A DNA stretch of 64,000 bases from Georgenia faecalis (GCF_003710105.1 NZ_CP033325.1:3224001-3288000); one strand, 5' to 3'; counted from the first letter of the stretch, positions 17,867 through 25,996 are shown. Numbers and translations: made by a program. Notes: a model not told the origin generated them from the letters alone.

Positions 17867-18261
17867 GGTGCCTCCAGTAGCTGACGCATCCGGAGGGCTC
17901 GCGACCATCTGGCGGCGCCCCCGGCCGGGTGTCTCCCACCGAGGACGCTAAGCGCGGGTCAGCACCGGGGCGAGTCGATCATGGCGCGGTTCTGAACAAC
18001 TTCTCCTACGGCTGTGCCCGACCGGGGGGCCGGGCCGCGGAACGGCGCGGAGCGGCCGCGCCGCGACGTCGCCGCGGGACCGATATCTGGGCGATCGCGG
18101 GGCTCGCGCATGGGCTCGCACCCGGCGGCCAGGGACTCGACTTTCTCTTTGCCGGCCCGTTCGGGAGGCGCGATCTCGCCTCTGGGGCGATCATGGTGCA
18201 GTGACTTCGCGTCAGCAGTGGTGCGAAACCGATTCAAAGGTCCACAACCGAAGGGACTGAC
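17867..18261. other. Divergent intergenic region of ~395 bases
   Basis: It separates the PRC-barrel gene (minus) from the three-gene cluster starting at 18262 (plus). I looked for tRNA, riboswitch and strong hairpin structures and see none. Short open frames here have no codon-usage or family support. It probably carries both promoters, but no clear -35/-10 pair can be named. Confidence 0.4.
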
Positions 18262-19182
18262 ATGACTGACGGATACACGCCGGCCGGCGACCCCGACCTC
18301 CTGGGCGGGGAGACGATCCCCCCGACGCCCCCCGCGTCCTCGACGCCGGCGAGCGGCACCGGAGGGACGAGCAGCACGGGCAGCGCGTCCGGTGGCGGGA
18401 CGAAGGACACCGCCAAGCAGGAGGCCGCCAACGTCGCGCAGACCGCCGGCGACAGCGCCAAGAACGTCGTGGGCACGGCCACTGAGGAGGCCAAGCGCAC
18501 CGCCGCTGAGGCCCAGCGCCAGGCCAAGGACCTGCTCCGGCAGGGCCAGTCGCAGCTCCAGGAGCAGGCGACCAGCCAGCAGCAGCGCCTCGCCACCGGG
18601 CTCCGCTCCCTCTCCGGTGAGCTCACCCAGATGGCTGACGGCACCGAGGACTCCGGCATGGCTGCCGAGCTCGCCCGGCGCGCCTCGCAGTACGCCGACC
18701 AGGCCGGGAGCTGGCTCGAGGAGCGCAGCCCGAGCGACCTGCTCGACGAGGTCCAGACCTTCGCGCGCCGTCGCCCCGGTGCCTTCCTCGCCATCGCCGC
18801 CGGCCTCGGCGTCGTCGTCGGGCGACTCGCCCGCGGCCTGAAGGACAACAGCTCCGACGAGGCCGACGCCGGCGAGGCGAGCTACCCCGCCCCCGCGTAC
18901 GGCACCGCGACGTCCTACGGCACCACCCCCGGCTACACGACGGCCCCGACCGGCTACGGCACCGCGCCGGCTGCGGGCTACGGCACCACCCCGGGCGCGT
19001 ACGGCACGACGCCCGCGGGCTACGCCACCACGCCGACCGGCCCGGGCACCACCTCCTCCGCGACGGGCTACACCACGCCGCCCGCGGACGACCCCGCCCT
19101 CGACATCGCCCCGGCGGAGTCGAACCCCTACCCGCCGGCGACGAGCTTCGACCAGCCCTATGGCTCGGGCGGGGCGCGATGA
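18262..19182 (+). CDS. Membrane-associated protein with amphipathic helices and Tyr-Gly repeats, unknown function
   Basis: A 306-residue protein without a named family that I can identify. After a Thr/Ser/Gly-rich N-terminus comes an Ala/Lys/Gln/Glu-rich helical region (AKNVVGTATEEAKRTAAEAQ and similar) resembling LEA-like or coiled-coil segments. A single hydrophobic segment (GAFLAIAAGLGVVVGRLA, about residues 172-190) follows. The C-terminal third is disordered, with repeated YGTTP/YGTAP units. The ATG has the weak ribosome-binding site GAAGGGA upstream. Its stop overlaps the DUF1469 start (ATGA), so it forms an operon with the next two genes. Confidence 0.65.
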   Translation: MTDGYTPAGDPDLLGGETIPPTPPASSTPASGTGGTSSTGSASGGGTKDTAKQEAANVAQTAGDSAKNVVGTATEEAKRTAAEAQRQAKDLLRQGQSQLQEQATSQQQRLATGLRSLSGELTQMADGTEDSGMAAELARRASQYADQAGSWLEERSPSDLLDEVQTFARRRPGAFLAIAAGLGVVVGRLARGLKDNSSDEADAGEASYPAPAYGTATSYGTTPGYTTAPTGYGTAPAAGYGTTPGAYGTTPAGYATTPTGPGTTSSATGYTTPPADDPALDIAPAESNPYPPATSFDQPYGSGGAR

Positions 19183-19727
19183 CGACGCCGAACGAGAACC
19201 TCGGTTCGACCGCGGTTCCGCCGTCGGCCGGCTACGCCACGGGTACGCCCGGCGCGGTCCCCGCGGGTGCCTACGGCGCCCCCGGCGCCTCGGCCGCGCC
19301 GGCGCCACGCGCCGCGGCGAACGACCCGCAGGACGCGTCCCTCGGCGAGATCGTCGGCACGATCACGCGGGACATCTCCACCCTCATGCGCCAGGAGGTC
19401 GAGCTCGCCAAGGTCGAGCTCAAGCAGAGCGCCACCCAGGCAGGCAAGGGCGCCGGGCTGTTCGCCGGCGCCGGCGTGGCCGGGAACTACGTCCTGCTGT
19501 TCCTCTCCCTCGCCCTGTGGTGGGTGCTCGGCGCGTGGATCGGTGACGGGGACGCCGTACCGGCCCTCGGCTGGTCCGCACTCATCGTCGCCATCATCTG
19601 GGCCGTCATCGCCGCCGTGCTGGCGTCGATGGGCCGCAAGGAAGCCAAGCGCGCCAAGGGCATGCCGCAGACCGCGGACACCGTGAAGAAGATCCCGGAC
19701 GCTCTCAAAGGACAGGAGCACGCATGA
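19179..19727 (+). CDS. DUF1469 (phage holin superfamily-like) membrane protein
   Basis: A 182-residue protein with an Ala/Pro-rich N-terminus, then the amphipathic helix SLGEIVGTITRDISTLMRQEVELAKVE characteristic of DUF1469/Phage_holin_3_6. Two transmembrane helices follow (NYVLLFLSLALWWVLGAW and LGWSALIVAIIWAVIAAVLA). Despite the holin name, this family is common in actinobacterial chromosomes next to DUF3618 genes and is not evidence of a prophage. Overlaps of four bases on both sides show tight coupling. Confidence 0.82.
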   Translation: MTTPNENLGSTAVPPSAGYATGTPGAVPAGAYGAPGASAAPAPRAAANDPQDASLGEIVGTITRDISTLMRQEVELAKVELKQSATQAGKGAGLFAGAGVAGNYVLLFLSLALWWVLGAWIGDGDAVPALGWSALIVAIIWAVIAAVLASMGRKEAKRAKGMPQTADTVKKIPDALKGQEHA

Positions 19728-20383
19728 CCACCAACGACCCGGACGCGATCCGCGCTGACATCGAGCGGACGCGCGCGGAGCTCAGCGAGAACGTCGACGC
19801 GCTCACCGACAAGGTGAGCCCCGGCAAGATCGCCCAGCGACAGACGGACAAGGTCAAGGACGCCGTCGGCGGCGTCAAGGAGAAGGTGTTCGGGACCGCC
19901 TCGGACGCCAAGGACAAGGTGTTCGGTGCCGCCTCAGGCGCCACGGACACCGTTCGGGAGAAGGCAGGCAGCATGCGTGAGGGTGCAGGGAACACGGCCG
20001 GCTCGCTGACCGGCACGGCGCGGAACGCCCCGTCGTCGGTCAAGGCGCAGGCGCAGGGCAACCCCCTCGCCGCGGGCCTCGTCGCCTTCGGCGTCGGCCT
20101 GCTCGTCGCCTCGCTCATCCCGTCCTCCGAGAAGGAGCGCACCGCCGTCGCGCAGGCCAAGGACAGCGACGCCCTCCAGGGCGCGACCGAGGCCGCGAAG
20201 GGACTGGCGCGCGAGACCGCGGAGCAGTTCAAGGAGCCGGCGCAGCAGGCCGTGCAGTCGGTGAAGGAGACGGCCCAGGAGGGTGCTGCGGCCGTCAAGG
20301 ACGAGGGCGCCTCCGCCGCCCAGGACGTCAAGGGCCAGGCCCAGGACGCCAAGGACACCGTCCAGGAGTCGCGCCAGAGCTAG
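19724..20383 (+). CDS. DUF3618 family protein with long amphipathic tail
   Basis: A 219-residue protein. The N-terminus DPDAIRADIERTRAELSENVDAL is the DUF3618 signature. A Lys/Ala/Asp/Val-rich helical repeat region (KDAVGGVKEKVFG, SDAKDKVFGAASGATDTV) follows. A short membrane helix PLAAGLVAFGVGLLVASLIP lies near residue 110. The C-terminal region again has LEA-like repeats (KETAQEGAAAVKDEG, AQDAKDTVQE). Function is unknown; the set of three genes probably makes an envelope-associated complex. It is followed by a hairpin terminator. Confidence 0.82.
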   Translation: MTTNDPDAIRADIERTRAELSENVDALTDKVSPGKIAQRQTDKVKDAVGGVKEKVFGTASDAKDKVFGAASGATDTVREKAGSMREGAGNTAGSLTGTARNAPSSVKAQAQGNPLAAGLVAFGVGLLVASLIPSSEKERTAVAQAKDSDALQGATEAAKGLARETAEQFKEPAQQAVQSVKETAQEGAAAVKDEGASAAQDVKGQAQDAKDTVQESRQS

Positions 20384-20400
20384 GCGCCTGACCAGACCCG

Positions 20401-20434
20401 CAGGGGTCCCGGCCGGAATCGGCTGGGGCCCCTG
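20401..20434 (+). terminator. Hairpin terminator after the DUF3618 gene
   Basis: A 14-bp stem (20401-20414 with 20421-20434, including two G-T pairs) and a 6-base loop lie 17 bases after the stop codon. No T-run follows, which is common for terminators in high-GC actinobacteria. Confidence 0.65.
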
Positions 20435-20492
20435 TGTGCTGTCCGGAGCCGGGTCGGGCCGGCGTCAGGGGCCGACGTCCGGGGAACCGGCG

Positions 20493-21524
20493 TCAGGGGG
20501 CGCGCAGCCCCTCGACGTCGACGAGGAACCCGTCGTCGTCGACGATCTCGCCCCCGGCGACGCCGTGCAGGGCCATGGCGGCGCGCCCGATGAGGGCCCC
20601 GACCCGGCCGCGGGCGCGCCGCTGGCCGATCGGCGGGCGTGGCCCCAGCGCCGCCTCCGGGTCCACCGGGCGCCAGCGCAGCTCGTAGGCGATGACGCCG
20701 TGCCGCGCCCACGGCAGCGCGCGCAGGATCCCGGGGGCCTGCGGCTCCCCCGCGACGCTCACCTCGACGAGGCCGTCGGCGCCCAGGTCCGCGACCGCGG
20801 CGTACCCCTCGAGGACGGCGTCCCGGGCGAGCGCCGCCGCGTCGAAGGCGTCGGCCTCGGCGTGCAGCCACTCCCGTTCGCCCGGGTCCATCCCGGCGAC
20901 CGCCACGGCCCGGGGTCCGTCCACCTCCAGCCGCGGCGGCAGGGGCTCCCGGGGCTCGTCGTCCCACGCGGGCCGGACCTGCGGGAGGGGGCCGGCGAGC
21001 ACGCTCACGCACGCCTCCGGCTCGAGCCAGACCGGGGAGTACAGCGTGAGGTCGACGGCGCTCGCCGGATCCGGCACGAGGACGGCCCCGGTCCCAGCCA
21101 CGCGCAGGGCCCCGCCCAGACGGCGGGCCTGGGCGAGGAGGTGCTCGAGCACCCGCGCCTCCAGGCCCGCGGGCGCCCCCTCGGGGAACGCGTCGAGGAG
21201 CCCGCCCCGCCCGAGCAGCTCGGGCGGGACCGCGCCCGAGCGCTCCACCGGGCAGTGCACGAGGAAGGCGCACGCCGCCCAGGCGGGCAGGTCGAACGCC
21301 TGCCGGAGCGCGCCGTCCAGCCCCCAGGGACCGGTGAGCTCGGCCGCGCCGGTGAGCCGCAGCGCCGCCGGGCCCAGCCAGCCGGCGTCGTCGAAGTGGC
21401 TGGCGGCGAGCACCTCGACCTCCGCCGGGTCGACGTCGTCGGCGAGGACGAGGAGGTGCCGGGGCTCGCCGAGGACGCGGTCCAGCAGCGCCAGGACGTC
21501 GTCGTCCCCGCCGTCGGCGGTCAT
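20493..21524 (-). CDS. Hypothetical protein, unknown function
   Basis: A 343-residue soluble protein that I do not recognise. It has no signal peptide or membrane segment. Composition is Ala/Leu/Glu/Asp-rich with several short beta-like stretches (HLLVLADDVDPAEVEVL, GVIAYELRWRPVDPE) and a conserved-looking C-terminal GGEIVDDDGFLVDVEGLRAP. The ATG at 21524 lies 1 base after the dcd stop, so it is probably co-transcribed with dcd. Codon use matches its neighbours. No function is proposed. Confidence 0.6.
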   Translation of the reverse strand: MTADGGDDDVLALLDRVLGEPRHLLVLADDVDPAEVEVLAASHFDDAGWLGPAALRLTGAAELTGPWGLDGALRQAFDLPAWAACAFLVHCPVERSGAVPPELLGRGGLLDAFPEGAPAGLEARVLEHLLAQARRLGGALRVAGTGAVLVPDPASAVDLTLYSPVWLEPEACVSVLAGPLPQVRPAWDDEPREPLPPRLEVDGPRAVAVAGMDPGEREWLHAEADAFDAAALARDAVLEGYAAVADLGADGLVEVSVAGEPQAPGILRALPWARHGVIAYELRWRPVDPEAALGPRPPIGQRRARGRVGALIGRAAMALHGVAGGEIVDDDGFLVDVEGLRAP

Positions 21525-21525
21525 G

Positions 21526-22104
21526 TCAGTCGATGATCGTTCGGGAGAACCCGAGGTGCGAGCGCGACGCCGTCGGGCCGCGCTGGCCCTGGTAGCGCGA
21601 GCCACTGGCACCCGCGCCGTACGGGCTCTCCGCCGGGCTGGAAAGGCGGAAGAAGCACAGCTGGCCGATCTTCATGCCGGGCCACAGCATGATGGGCATC
21701 GTCGCGGTGTTGGACAGCTCGAGGGTGACGTGCCCGGTGAACCCCGGGTCGATGAACCCCGCCGTGGAGTGGGTGAGCAGGCCGAGCCGGCCCAGGGAGG
21801 ACTTGCCCTCGAGGCGGGCGGCGATGTCGTCGGGCAGGGTGACGAGCTCGTAGGTGGCGCCGAGGACGAACTCGCCGGGGTGCAGGACGAACGGCTCCTC
21901 CGGCCCCACCTCGACGAGGCGGGTGAGGTCGGGCTGCTCCGCCGCCGGGTCGATGACCGGGTACTTGTGGTTGTCGAAGAGCCGGAACCAGCGGTCGAGC
22001 CGCACGTCGACGCTCGACGGCTGCACCATGGCCGGGTCGAAGGGGTCGAGCTGCACGCGGCCGGAGCCGATCTGTGCACGGATGTCGCGGTCGGAGAGAA
22101 GCAC
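21526..22104 (-). CDS. dcd: dCTP deaminase (dUMP-forming type likely)
   Basis: A 192-residue enzyme of pyrimidine deoxynucleotide metabolism. Family motifs are complete: MLLSDRDI start, [59 protein letters not shown] and the C-terminal [12 protein letters not shown]. The [13 protein letters not shown] form resembles the Mycobacterium tuberculosis bifunctional deaminase/dUTPase more than the E. coli enzyme, so direct conversion of dCTP to dUMP is plausible. The GTG start has no ribosome-binding site; a -10 element ends 7 bases upstream, suggesting a leaderless mRNA. Confidence 0.95.
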   Translation of the reverse strand: MLLSDRDIRAQIGSGRVQLDPFDPAMVQPSSVDVRLDRWFRLFDNHKYPVIDPAAEQPDLTRLVEVGPEEPFVLHPGEFVLGATYELVTLPDDIAARLEGKSSLGRLGLLTHSTAGFIDPGFTGHVTLELSNTATMPIMLWPGMKIGQLCFFRLSSPAESPYGAGASGSRYQGQRGPTASRSHLGFSRTIID

Positions 22105-22111
22105 GAGGGCG

Positions 22112-22117
22112 ATTGTG
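22112..22117 (-). promoter_or_regulatory. Candidate -10 for leaderless dcd transcript
   Basis: CACAAT on the minus strand lies 7 bases before the GTG start of dcd, so transcription would begin at or next to the start codon. This fits the absence of a Shine-Dalgarno sequence. Confidence 0.45.
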
Positions 22118-22208
22118 CCGCACCGGGGCGGGCAGCGGTGCGCGGCCGGCGACGACGGCACCGGCGAACCGCCCCGGCGGGACGGTCGATCCAGCGCCGC
22201 CCGTTCGG

Positions 22209-22214
22209 TATAGT
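22209..22214 (+). promoter_or_regulatory. Candidate -10 element for tRNA-Gly
   Basis: TATAGT, a near-consensus -10, lies 28 bases upstream of the mature tRNA 5' end. A partial -35 (GGTCGA-like) is about 18 bases further upstream. Confidence 0.55.
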
Positions 22215-22241
22215 GGCGTGCTGTGCCGCTCTGCGGCACGT

Positions 22242-22312
22242 GCGGGTGTAGTTCAGTGGCAGAACTTCAGCTTCCCAAGCTGATAGCGCGGGTTCGATTC
22301 CCGTCACCCGCT
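22242..22312 (+). tRNA. tRNA-Gly (anticodon CCC)
   Basis: A full cloverleaf can be drawn. The acceptor stem is GCGGGTG with CACCCGC; a D-arm with GTTCAGTGGCAGAAC follows. The anticodon stem TCAGC/GCTGA encloses the loop TTCCCAA, giving anticodon CCC. The T-arm is CGGGTTCGATTCCCG. No CCA is encoded. It has a strong -10 upstream and a terminator immediately downstream. Confidence 0.97.
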
Positions 22313-22319
22313 CTCTCGA

Positions 22320-22353
22320 GGGCCAGACCAGGGCACGTGCCGCGGTCTGGCCC
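22320..22353 (+). terminator. Terminator after tRNA-Gly
   Basis: A perfect 10-bp stem GGGCCAGACC/GGTCTGGCCC (22320-22329 with 22344-22353) with a 14-base loop, followed by TTCGTCGTCC, lies 8 bases after the tRNA. Confidence 0.85.
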
Positions 22354-22401
22354 TTCGTCGTCCCCCTCCCCGCCACGCCCACCGCGCGCGCCGGCGGCAG
22401 G

Positions 22402-22430
22402 TTGACAGTCCAACCCCGGCCGGTCCACGA
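22402..22430 (+). promoter_or_regulatory. Candidate promoter of the nanE-PTS operon
   Basis: A consensus -35 TTGACA at 22402-22407 is followed by a weak -10 (CCACGA/CACGAT) at 17-18 bases. The predicted start near 22437 would put the RAT site about 24 bases into the transcript. Confidence 0.4.
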
Positions 22431-22460
22431 TCGATCCGCACTTCGGTGCATCGGCACTCG

Positions 22461-22485
22461 GGCTTGTTACTCACGAGGCAAAACC
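22461..22485 (+). promoter_or_regulatory. RAT-like ribonucleic antiterminator site
   Basis: The 25-base segment contains TTGTTACT, a short spacer, and GGCAAAACC. These are the two conserved halves of the RNA antiterminator bound by BglG/LicT-family proteins. A GCGTC/GACGC hairpin at 22499-22512 and a weaker outer CTGAGG...CCGTCAG pairing just downstream could be the terminator it counteracts. The gene for a BglG/LicT-type protein is at 25139-25978. Confidence 0.7.
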
Positions 22486-22595
22486 TGAGGCTCGCGGAGC
22501 GTCCTTCGACGCGTCCGTCAGTCCAGTTGACCTGTCCGCCCGGGCCGCGCACGGCTGCGTTCCCGGACGGGCACCGATGTCCCGGAGGACGCCTC

Positions 22596-23291
22596 GTGCC
22601 CCACCACCCCCTTGTCGACGCCCTGCGCGGCGGTCTCGTCGTCTCCTGCCAGGCGCTGCCCGGCGAGCCGCTCTACGTCCCCGCCGGCGGGGTCATGCCG
22701 CTGCTGGCGAAGGCCGCCGAGCTCGCCGGAGCCGTCGGGATCCGCGCCAACTCCGCGCGCGACGTCCGCGAGATCAAGGCCGCCGTCGACCTGCCGGTCA
22801 TCGGCCTCGTGAAGAAGGACTACCCGCCGGGCGAGGCGTACATCACCGTCACCATGGCGGAGATCGACGACCTCGTCGCCGCCGGGGCCGACGTCATCGC
22901 CATGGACGCCACCCTGCGCCCCCGGTTCGACGGCGTGAGCGTGGCCGACTTCGTCGCCGGCGTGCGCAGGGCTTACCCGGACCAGCTCCTCATGGCGGAC
23001 ATCGCCACGCTGGAGGAGGGCGTCCACGCCGCCGAGATCGGCTTCGACCTCGTCGGCACCACGCTCAGCGGGTACACCCCGCAGTCCACCGACGCCCCGG
23101 CGCCCAACGTCGAGCTGGTCCGGGAGCTCGCCGCCCGCATCGACGTCCCCGTCGTCGCCGAGGGCCGGATCCGCACCCCGGAGCAGGCGCGGACGATGCT
23201 CGACGCCGGCGCGTACTGCGTCGTCGTCGGCGGCGCCATCACCCGCCCCCTGGAGATCGCCACCGGCTTCGTCGAGGCCATGCGTCCCTGA
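22596..23291 (+). CDS. nanE: N-acetylmannosamine-6-phosphate 2-epimerase
   Basis: A 231-residue TIM-barrel enzyme converting ManNAc-6-P to GlcNAc-6-P. Typical NanE segments are GGLVVSCQALPGEPLY, DLPVIGLVKKDYP, VYITVT-like AYITVTMAEIDDLVAAGADVIA, LLMADIATLEEG, DLVGTTLSGYT and VVAEGRIRTPEQA. The GTG at 22596 has a GGAGG site 7 bases upstream. The gene is 91 bases ahead of a PTS permease and downstream of a RAT-like element. No nanA, nanK or sialidase gene is present nearby, so the route is probably PTS uptake of ManNAc or a related amino sugar, not sialic acid breakdown. Confidence 0.92.
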   Translation: MPHHPLVDALRGGLVVSCQALPGEPLYVPAGGVMPLLAKAAELAGAVGIRANSARDVREIKAAVDLPVIGLVKKDYPPGEAYITVTMAEIDDLVAAGADVIAMDATLRPRFDGVSVADFVAGVRRAYPDQLLMADIATLEEGVHAAEIGFDLVGTTLSGYTPQSTDAPAPNVELVRELAARIDVPVVAEGRIRTPEQARTMLDAGAYCVVVGGAITRPLEIATGFVEAMRP

Positions 23292-23382
23292 CGCGCCCCG
23301 CCCGTCACACCGCGGCCGTCGCACCCCGTTCGTCGTACCCCGCACTCTCCCTCCCCCACCGGCCCCATCCCTGGAGTCCCCC

Positions 23383-25026
23383 GTGTTCAAACAGCTGCAG
23401 AAGATCGGCAAGGCGTTCATGCTGCCGATCGCGATCCTCCCCGCCGCCGGCCTGCTCCTCGGCATCGGCGGCGCCCTGTCCAACCCCAACACCGTCGCGG
23501 CGTACCCGGTCCTCGACCACCGGATCCTCCAGGCGATCTTCGGGGTGATGAGCGCCGCGGGGTCGATGGTCTTCAACAACCTCCCGCTCCTGCTCTCCAT
23601 CGGCCTGTGCATCGGCCTGGCGAAGCGGGACAAGGGCACCGCCGCCCTCGCCGGCGTCGTCGGCTACCTCGTGATGACCGGCACCACCACCCAGCTCCTC
23701 ACCTTCTTCAACCCCGAGGGTCAGGCCATCGACACGGGCGTCATCGGCTCCCTCGTCATCGGCGCCGTCGCGGTGTGGCTGCACAACCGCTACTACAACA
23801 TCCAGCTCCCCCAGGTCCTCGGGTTCTTCGGCGGCTCCCGCTTCGTCCCGATCGTCACGGCGCTCGCCGCCATCGTCGTGGGCGCGGCGTTCTACCTCGT
23901 CTGGCCGCCGATCCAGGAGGGCCTGGTGAGCGCGGGGACCGGCATCGCCGCCGCCGGGCCGCTGGGCACCTTCCTCTACGGCTTCCTCCTGCGCCTGTCC
24001 GGCGCCCTGGGCCTGCACCACACGATCTACCCGCTGTTCTGGTACACCCCGCTCGGCGGGACCGAGATGGTCGCCGGCGCCGAGGTCGCCGGTGCGCAGA
24101 CGATCTTCTTCGCCCAGCTCGCCGACCCGGCCCACCAGGGCCTGTTCACCGAGGGCACGAAGTACTTCGCGGGCCGGTTCGGCACGATGATGTTCGGCCT
24201 CCCCGCCGCCTGCCTCGCCATGTGGCACGCCGTCCCCAAGGACCGCCGCGCGCGGTACACGGGCCTCTTCGCCGGTGTGGCGCTCACCTCGTTCATCACG
24301 GGCATCACCGAGCCCATCGAGTTCATGTTCCTCTTCGTCGCGCCGCTGCTCTACGTCGTGCACGCCTTCCTCGACGGCCTGTCGTTCCTCGTCGCGGACC
24401 TCCTCGACATCCGGATCGGGAACACCTTCTCGGGCGGCGCCATCGACTTCACCCTCTTCGGCGTCCTCCAGGGCAACGAGCAGACCAACTGGCTGCTCGT
24501 GCTGCCGGTGGGCCTGGTGTGGTTCGCCCTGTACTACGTCGTCTTCTCCTTCTTCATCCGCAAGTTCAACGTCCCCACGCCCGGCCGGGTCGAGGAGACC
24601 GACGGCACCGACGGCACCGCCGACGCCTCGGCGATCACGGACGCCTCGGTCACCACGGACGACGGCGCCGAGCCGGTGACGGCCGGCGCACCGGGTGCGG
24701 GCACGGCGGGCGCCGCGACCGCGGCCCCCGCAGCCCCGACCGCGACGATGACCCGCCCCGCGTCGAGCGGCAAGCAGGCCCTGCGCGAGGAGGCCACCCA
24801 GATCCTCGCCGCCCTCGGCGGCCCGGAGAACGTCGAGGACATCGACGCGTGCATCACCCGCCTGCGGGTCTCCGTCAAGGACCCGACGCAGGTCGACAAG
24901 GACGCCCTCAAGCGCATCGGCGCGGCCGGGGTGTTCGAGGTCTCGGGCGGCGTCCAGGCCGTCTACGGCGGCAAGGCCGTCCTGTACAAGAACGAGATCG
25001 ACGAGCTCATCGGCCACGAGGACTGA
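23383..25026 (+). CDS. PTS system glucose/N-acetylglucosamine-family IICB component
   Basis: A 547-residue permease/phosphotransfer protein. The EIIC domain (residues 1-~395) opens with MFKQLQKIGKAFMLPIAILPAAGLLLGIG and contains the substrate-site region GITEPIEFMFLFVAP. An Ala/Thr-rich linker follows. The EIIB domain (~460-547) has the phosphocysteine motif DACITRLRV with Cys490. There is no EIIA domain, so phosphate must come from a separate IIA (Crr-like) protein. Linkage to nanE suggests N-acetylmannosamine or N-acetylglucosamine as substrate over glucose; this is inference. The GTG start at 23383 is preceded by CTGGAG. A 17-bp hairpin terminator follows. Confidence 0.88.
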   Translation: MFKQLQKIGKAFMLPIAILPAAGLLLGIGGALSNPNTVAAYPVLDHRILQAIFGVMSAAGSMVFNNLPLLLSIGLCIGLAKRDKGTAALAGVVGYLVMTGTTTQLLTFFNPEGQAIDTGVIGSLVIGAVAVWLHNRYYNIQLPQVLGFFGGSRFVPIVTALAAIVVGAAFYLVWPPIQEGLVSAGTGIAAAGPLGTFLYGFLLRLSGALGLHHTIYPLFWYTPLGGTEMVAGAEVAGAQTIFFAQLADPAHQGLFTEGTKYFAGRFGTMMFGLPAACLAMWHAVPKDRRARYTGLFAGVALTSFITGITEPIEFMFLFVAPLLYVVHAFLDGLSFLVADLLDIRIGNTFSGGAIDFTLFGVLQGNEQTNWLLVLPVGLVWFALYYVVFSFFIRKFNVPTPGRVEETDGTDGTADASAITDASVTTDDGAEPVTAGAPGAGTAGAATAAPAAPTATMTRPASSGKQALREEATQILAALGGPENVEDIDACITRLRVSVKDPTQVDKDALKRIGAAGVFEVSGGVQAVYGGKAVLYKNEIDELIGHED

Positions 25027-25033
25027 TGGGCTC

Positions 25034-25070
25034 CCCGGCGGTGCGCGGGCGCGGCCCGCGCACCGCCGGG
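25034..25070 (+). terminator. Perfect 17-bp hairpin terminator after the PTS gene
   Basis: The arms at 25034-25050 and 25054-25070 are exact reverse complements with a 3-base loop, starting 8 bases after the stop codon. There is no T-run. It should separate the nanE-PTS transcript from the antiterminator gene. Confidence 0.75.
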
Positions 25071-25138
25071 AACGCGCACCCTGGTACGCGCGATACGGTC
25101 ACGCGAGCCCCTCACGGGGCGAGAAGGCGAGGCGATCC

Positions 25139-25978
25139 GTGCTGACCGTGGTCAGGGTCATCAACAACAACTTCATCCTCGGGGCCGACCCCGGTGGCAG
25201 CGAGAGCGTCCTCATGGGCCGCGGGCTCGGGTTCGGCGCACGGGCCGGGGACGCCGTCGACCCCTCCCGCGTCAGCCGCGCGTTCACCTCCGGCACCGGG
25301 ACCCCCGACCGGCTGGCCGCCCTCATCGCGCAGCTCCCCGTCGAGGACGTCGAGCTGGCCACGGAGATCGTCGACGCGGCCGCCGCCGAGTTCGGCCGCG
25401 ACGTCGCCGACCGGATGCTCGTTCCTTTCACCGACCACCTCAGCTTCGCCCTGAGGCGGGCCCGCGAGCAGATGGCCATCACCTACCCGCTGCAGTGGGA
25501 GGTGGAGAGCCTGTACACCCGCGAGGTGGCCTTCGCCCGGCGGGCCCTCGCCCTCGTCACCGAGCGCACCGGCGTCGCCCTGCCGCCGGTGGAGGCCATC
25601 CCCGTCGCCCTCCACCTCGTCAACGCCCAGTTCGGGCACGACGACGTCGGCCGCACCATGGAGCTCACCACCCTCATCCGGGACGTCATGTCCGCGCTCG
25701 ACGTCCGGCACGGCGTGGGCATCGACGTCGACGCCCCGGAGGCGTCCCGGTTCGTCACGCACCTGCGGTACCTGCTCGTCCGTCAGCGCGAGGGGGAGGT
25801 CCTCGAGGACGGGCTGTCGGAGATGGCCCGCAACCTCCAGGACGGCTACCCGGCCGAGTTCGCCTCGGCCCTGGCCGTGCGGGACATCCTCGAGGGCCAC
25901 TTCGGCTCCGAGCTCAACCAGGACGAGCTCGTCTACCTCACGCTGCACATCATCCGGCTCGTCCGGCGGCGCGGGTAG
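25139..25978 (+). CDS. BglG/LicT-family transcriptional antiterminator
   Basis: A 279-residue RNA-binding regulator. The N-terminal co-antiterminator domain carries RVINNNFIL (residues 6-14). Two PRD domains follow with all four regulatory histidines visible: His100 (FTDHLSF), His159 (VALHLVN), His208 (VTHLRY) and His270 (LTLHIIR). In known systems PTS-dependent phosphorylation of these histidines switches RNA binding. The RAT-like site before nanE is its obvious target. The GTG start at 25139 keeps the CAT domain intact. A TACGGT -10-like element at 25094-25099 suggests it also has its own promoter. Confidence 0.93.
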   Translation: MLTVVRVINNNFILGADPGGSESVLMGRGLGFGARAGDAVDPSRVSRAFTSGTGTPDRLAALIAQLPVEDVELATEIVDAAAAEFGRDVADRMLVPFTDHLSFALRRAREQMAITYPLQWEVESLYTREVAFARRALALVTERTGVALPPVEAIPVALHLVNAQFGHDDVGRTMELTTLIRDVMSALDVRHGVGIDVDAPEASRFVTHLRYLLVRQREGEVLEDGLSEMARNLQDGYPAEFASALAVRDILEGHFGSELNQDELVYLTLHIIRLVRRRG

Positions 25979-25996
25979 CGCCCCCGGCCGGCCGGC

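Noticed and set aside
19179-19727. Phage holin indicating a prophage
   Set aside because: The family name is misleading; the neighbours are DUF3618 and envelope-type genes and no phage structural or integration gene is seen.
22446-22595. An N-terminal extension of nanE starting upstream of the RAT-like site
   Set aside because: The extra residues have no similarity to NanE, and the GTG at 22596 has a good GGAGG site; the region is better explained as a regulatory leader.
23305-25017. A long minus-strand open frame opposite the PTS permease gene
   Set aside because: Composition (Glu/Asp/Val/Gly/Arg-rich) and lack of motifs mark it as a reverse-strand shadow of the IICB gene.
22596-25978. Sialic acid catabolic operon
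   Set aside because: Only nanE is present; no nanA, nanK, nagA, nagB, sialidase or sialic acid transporter is visible in the window.
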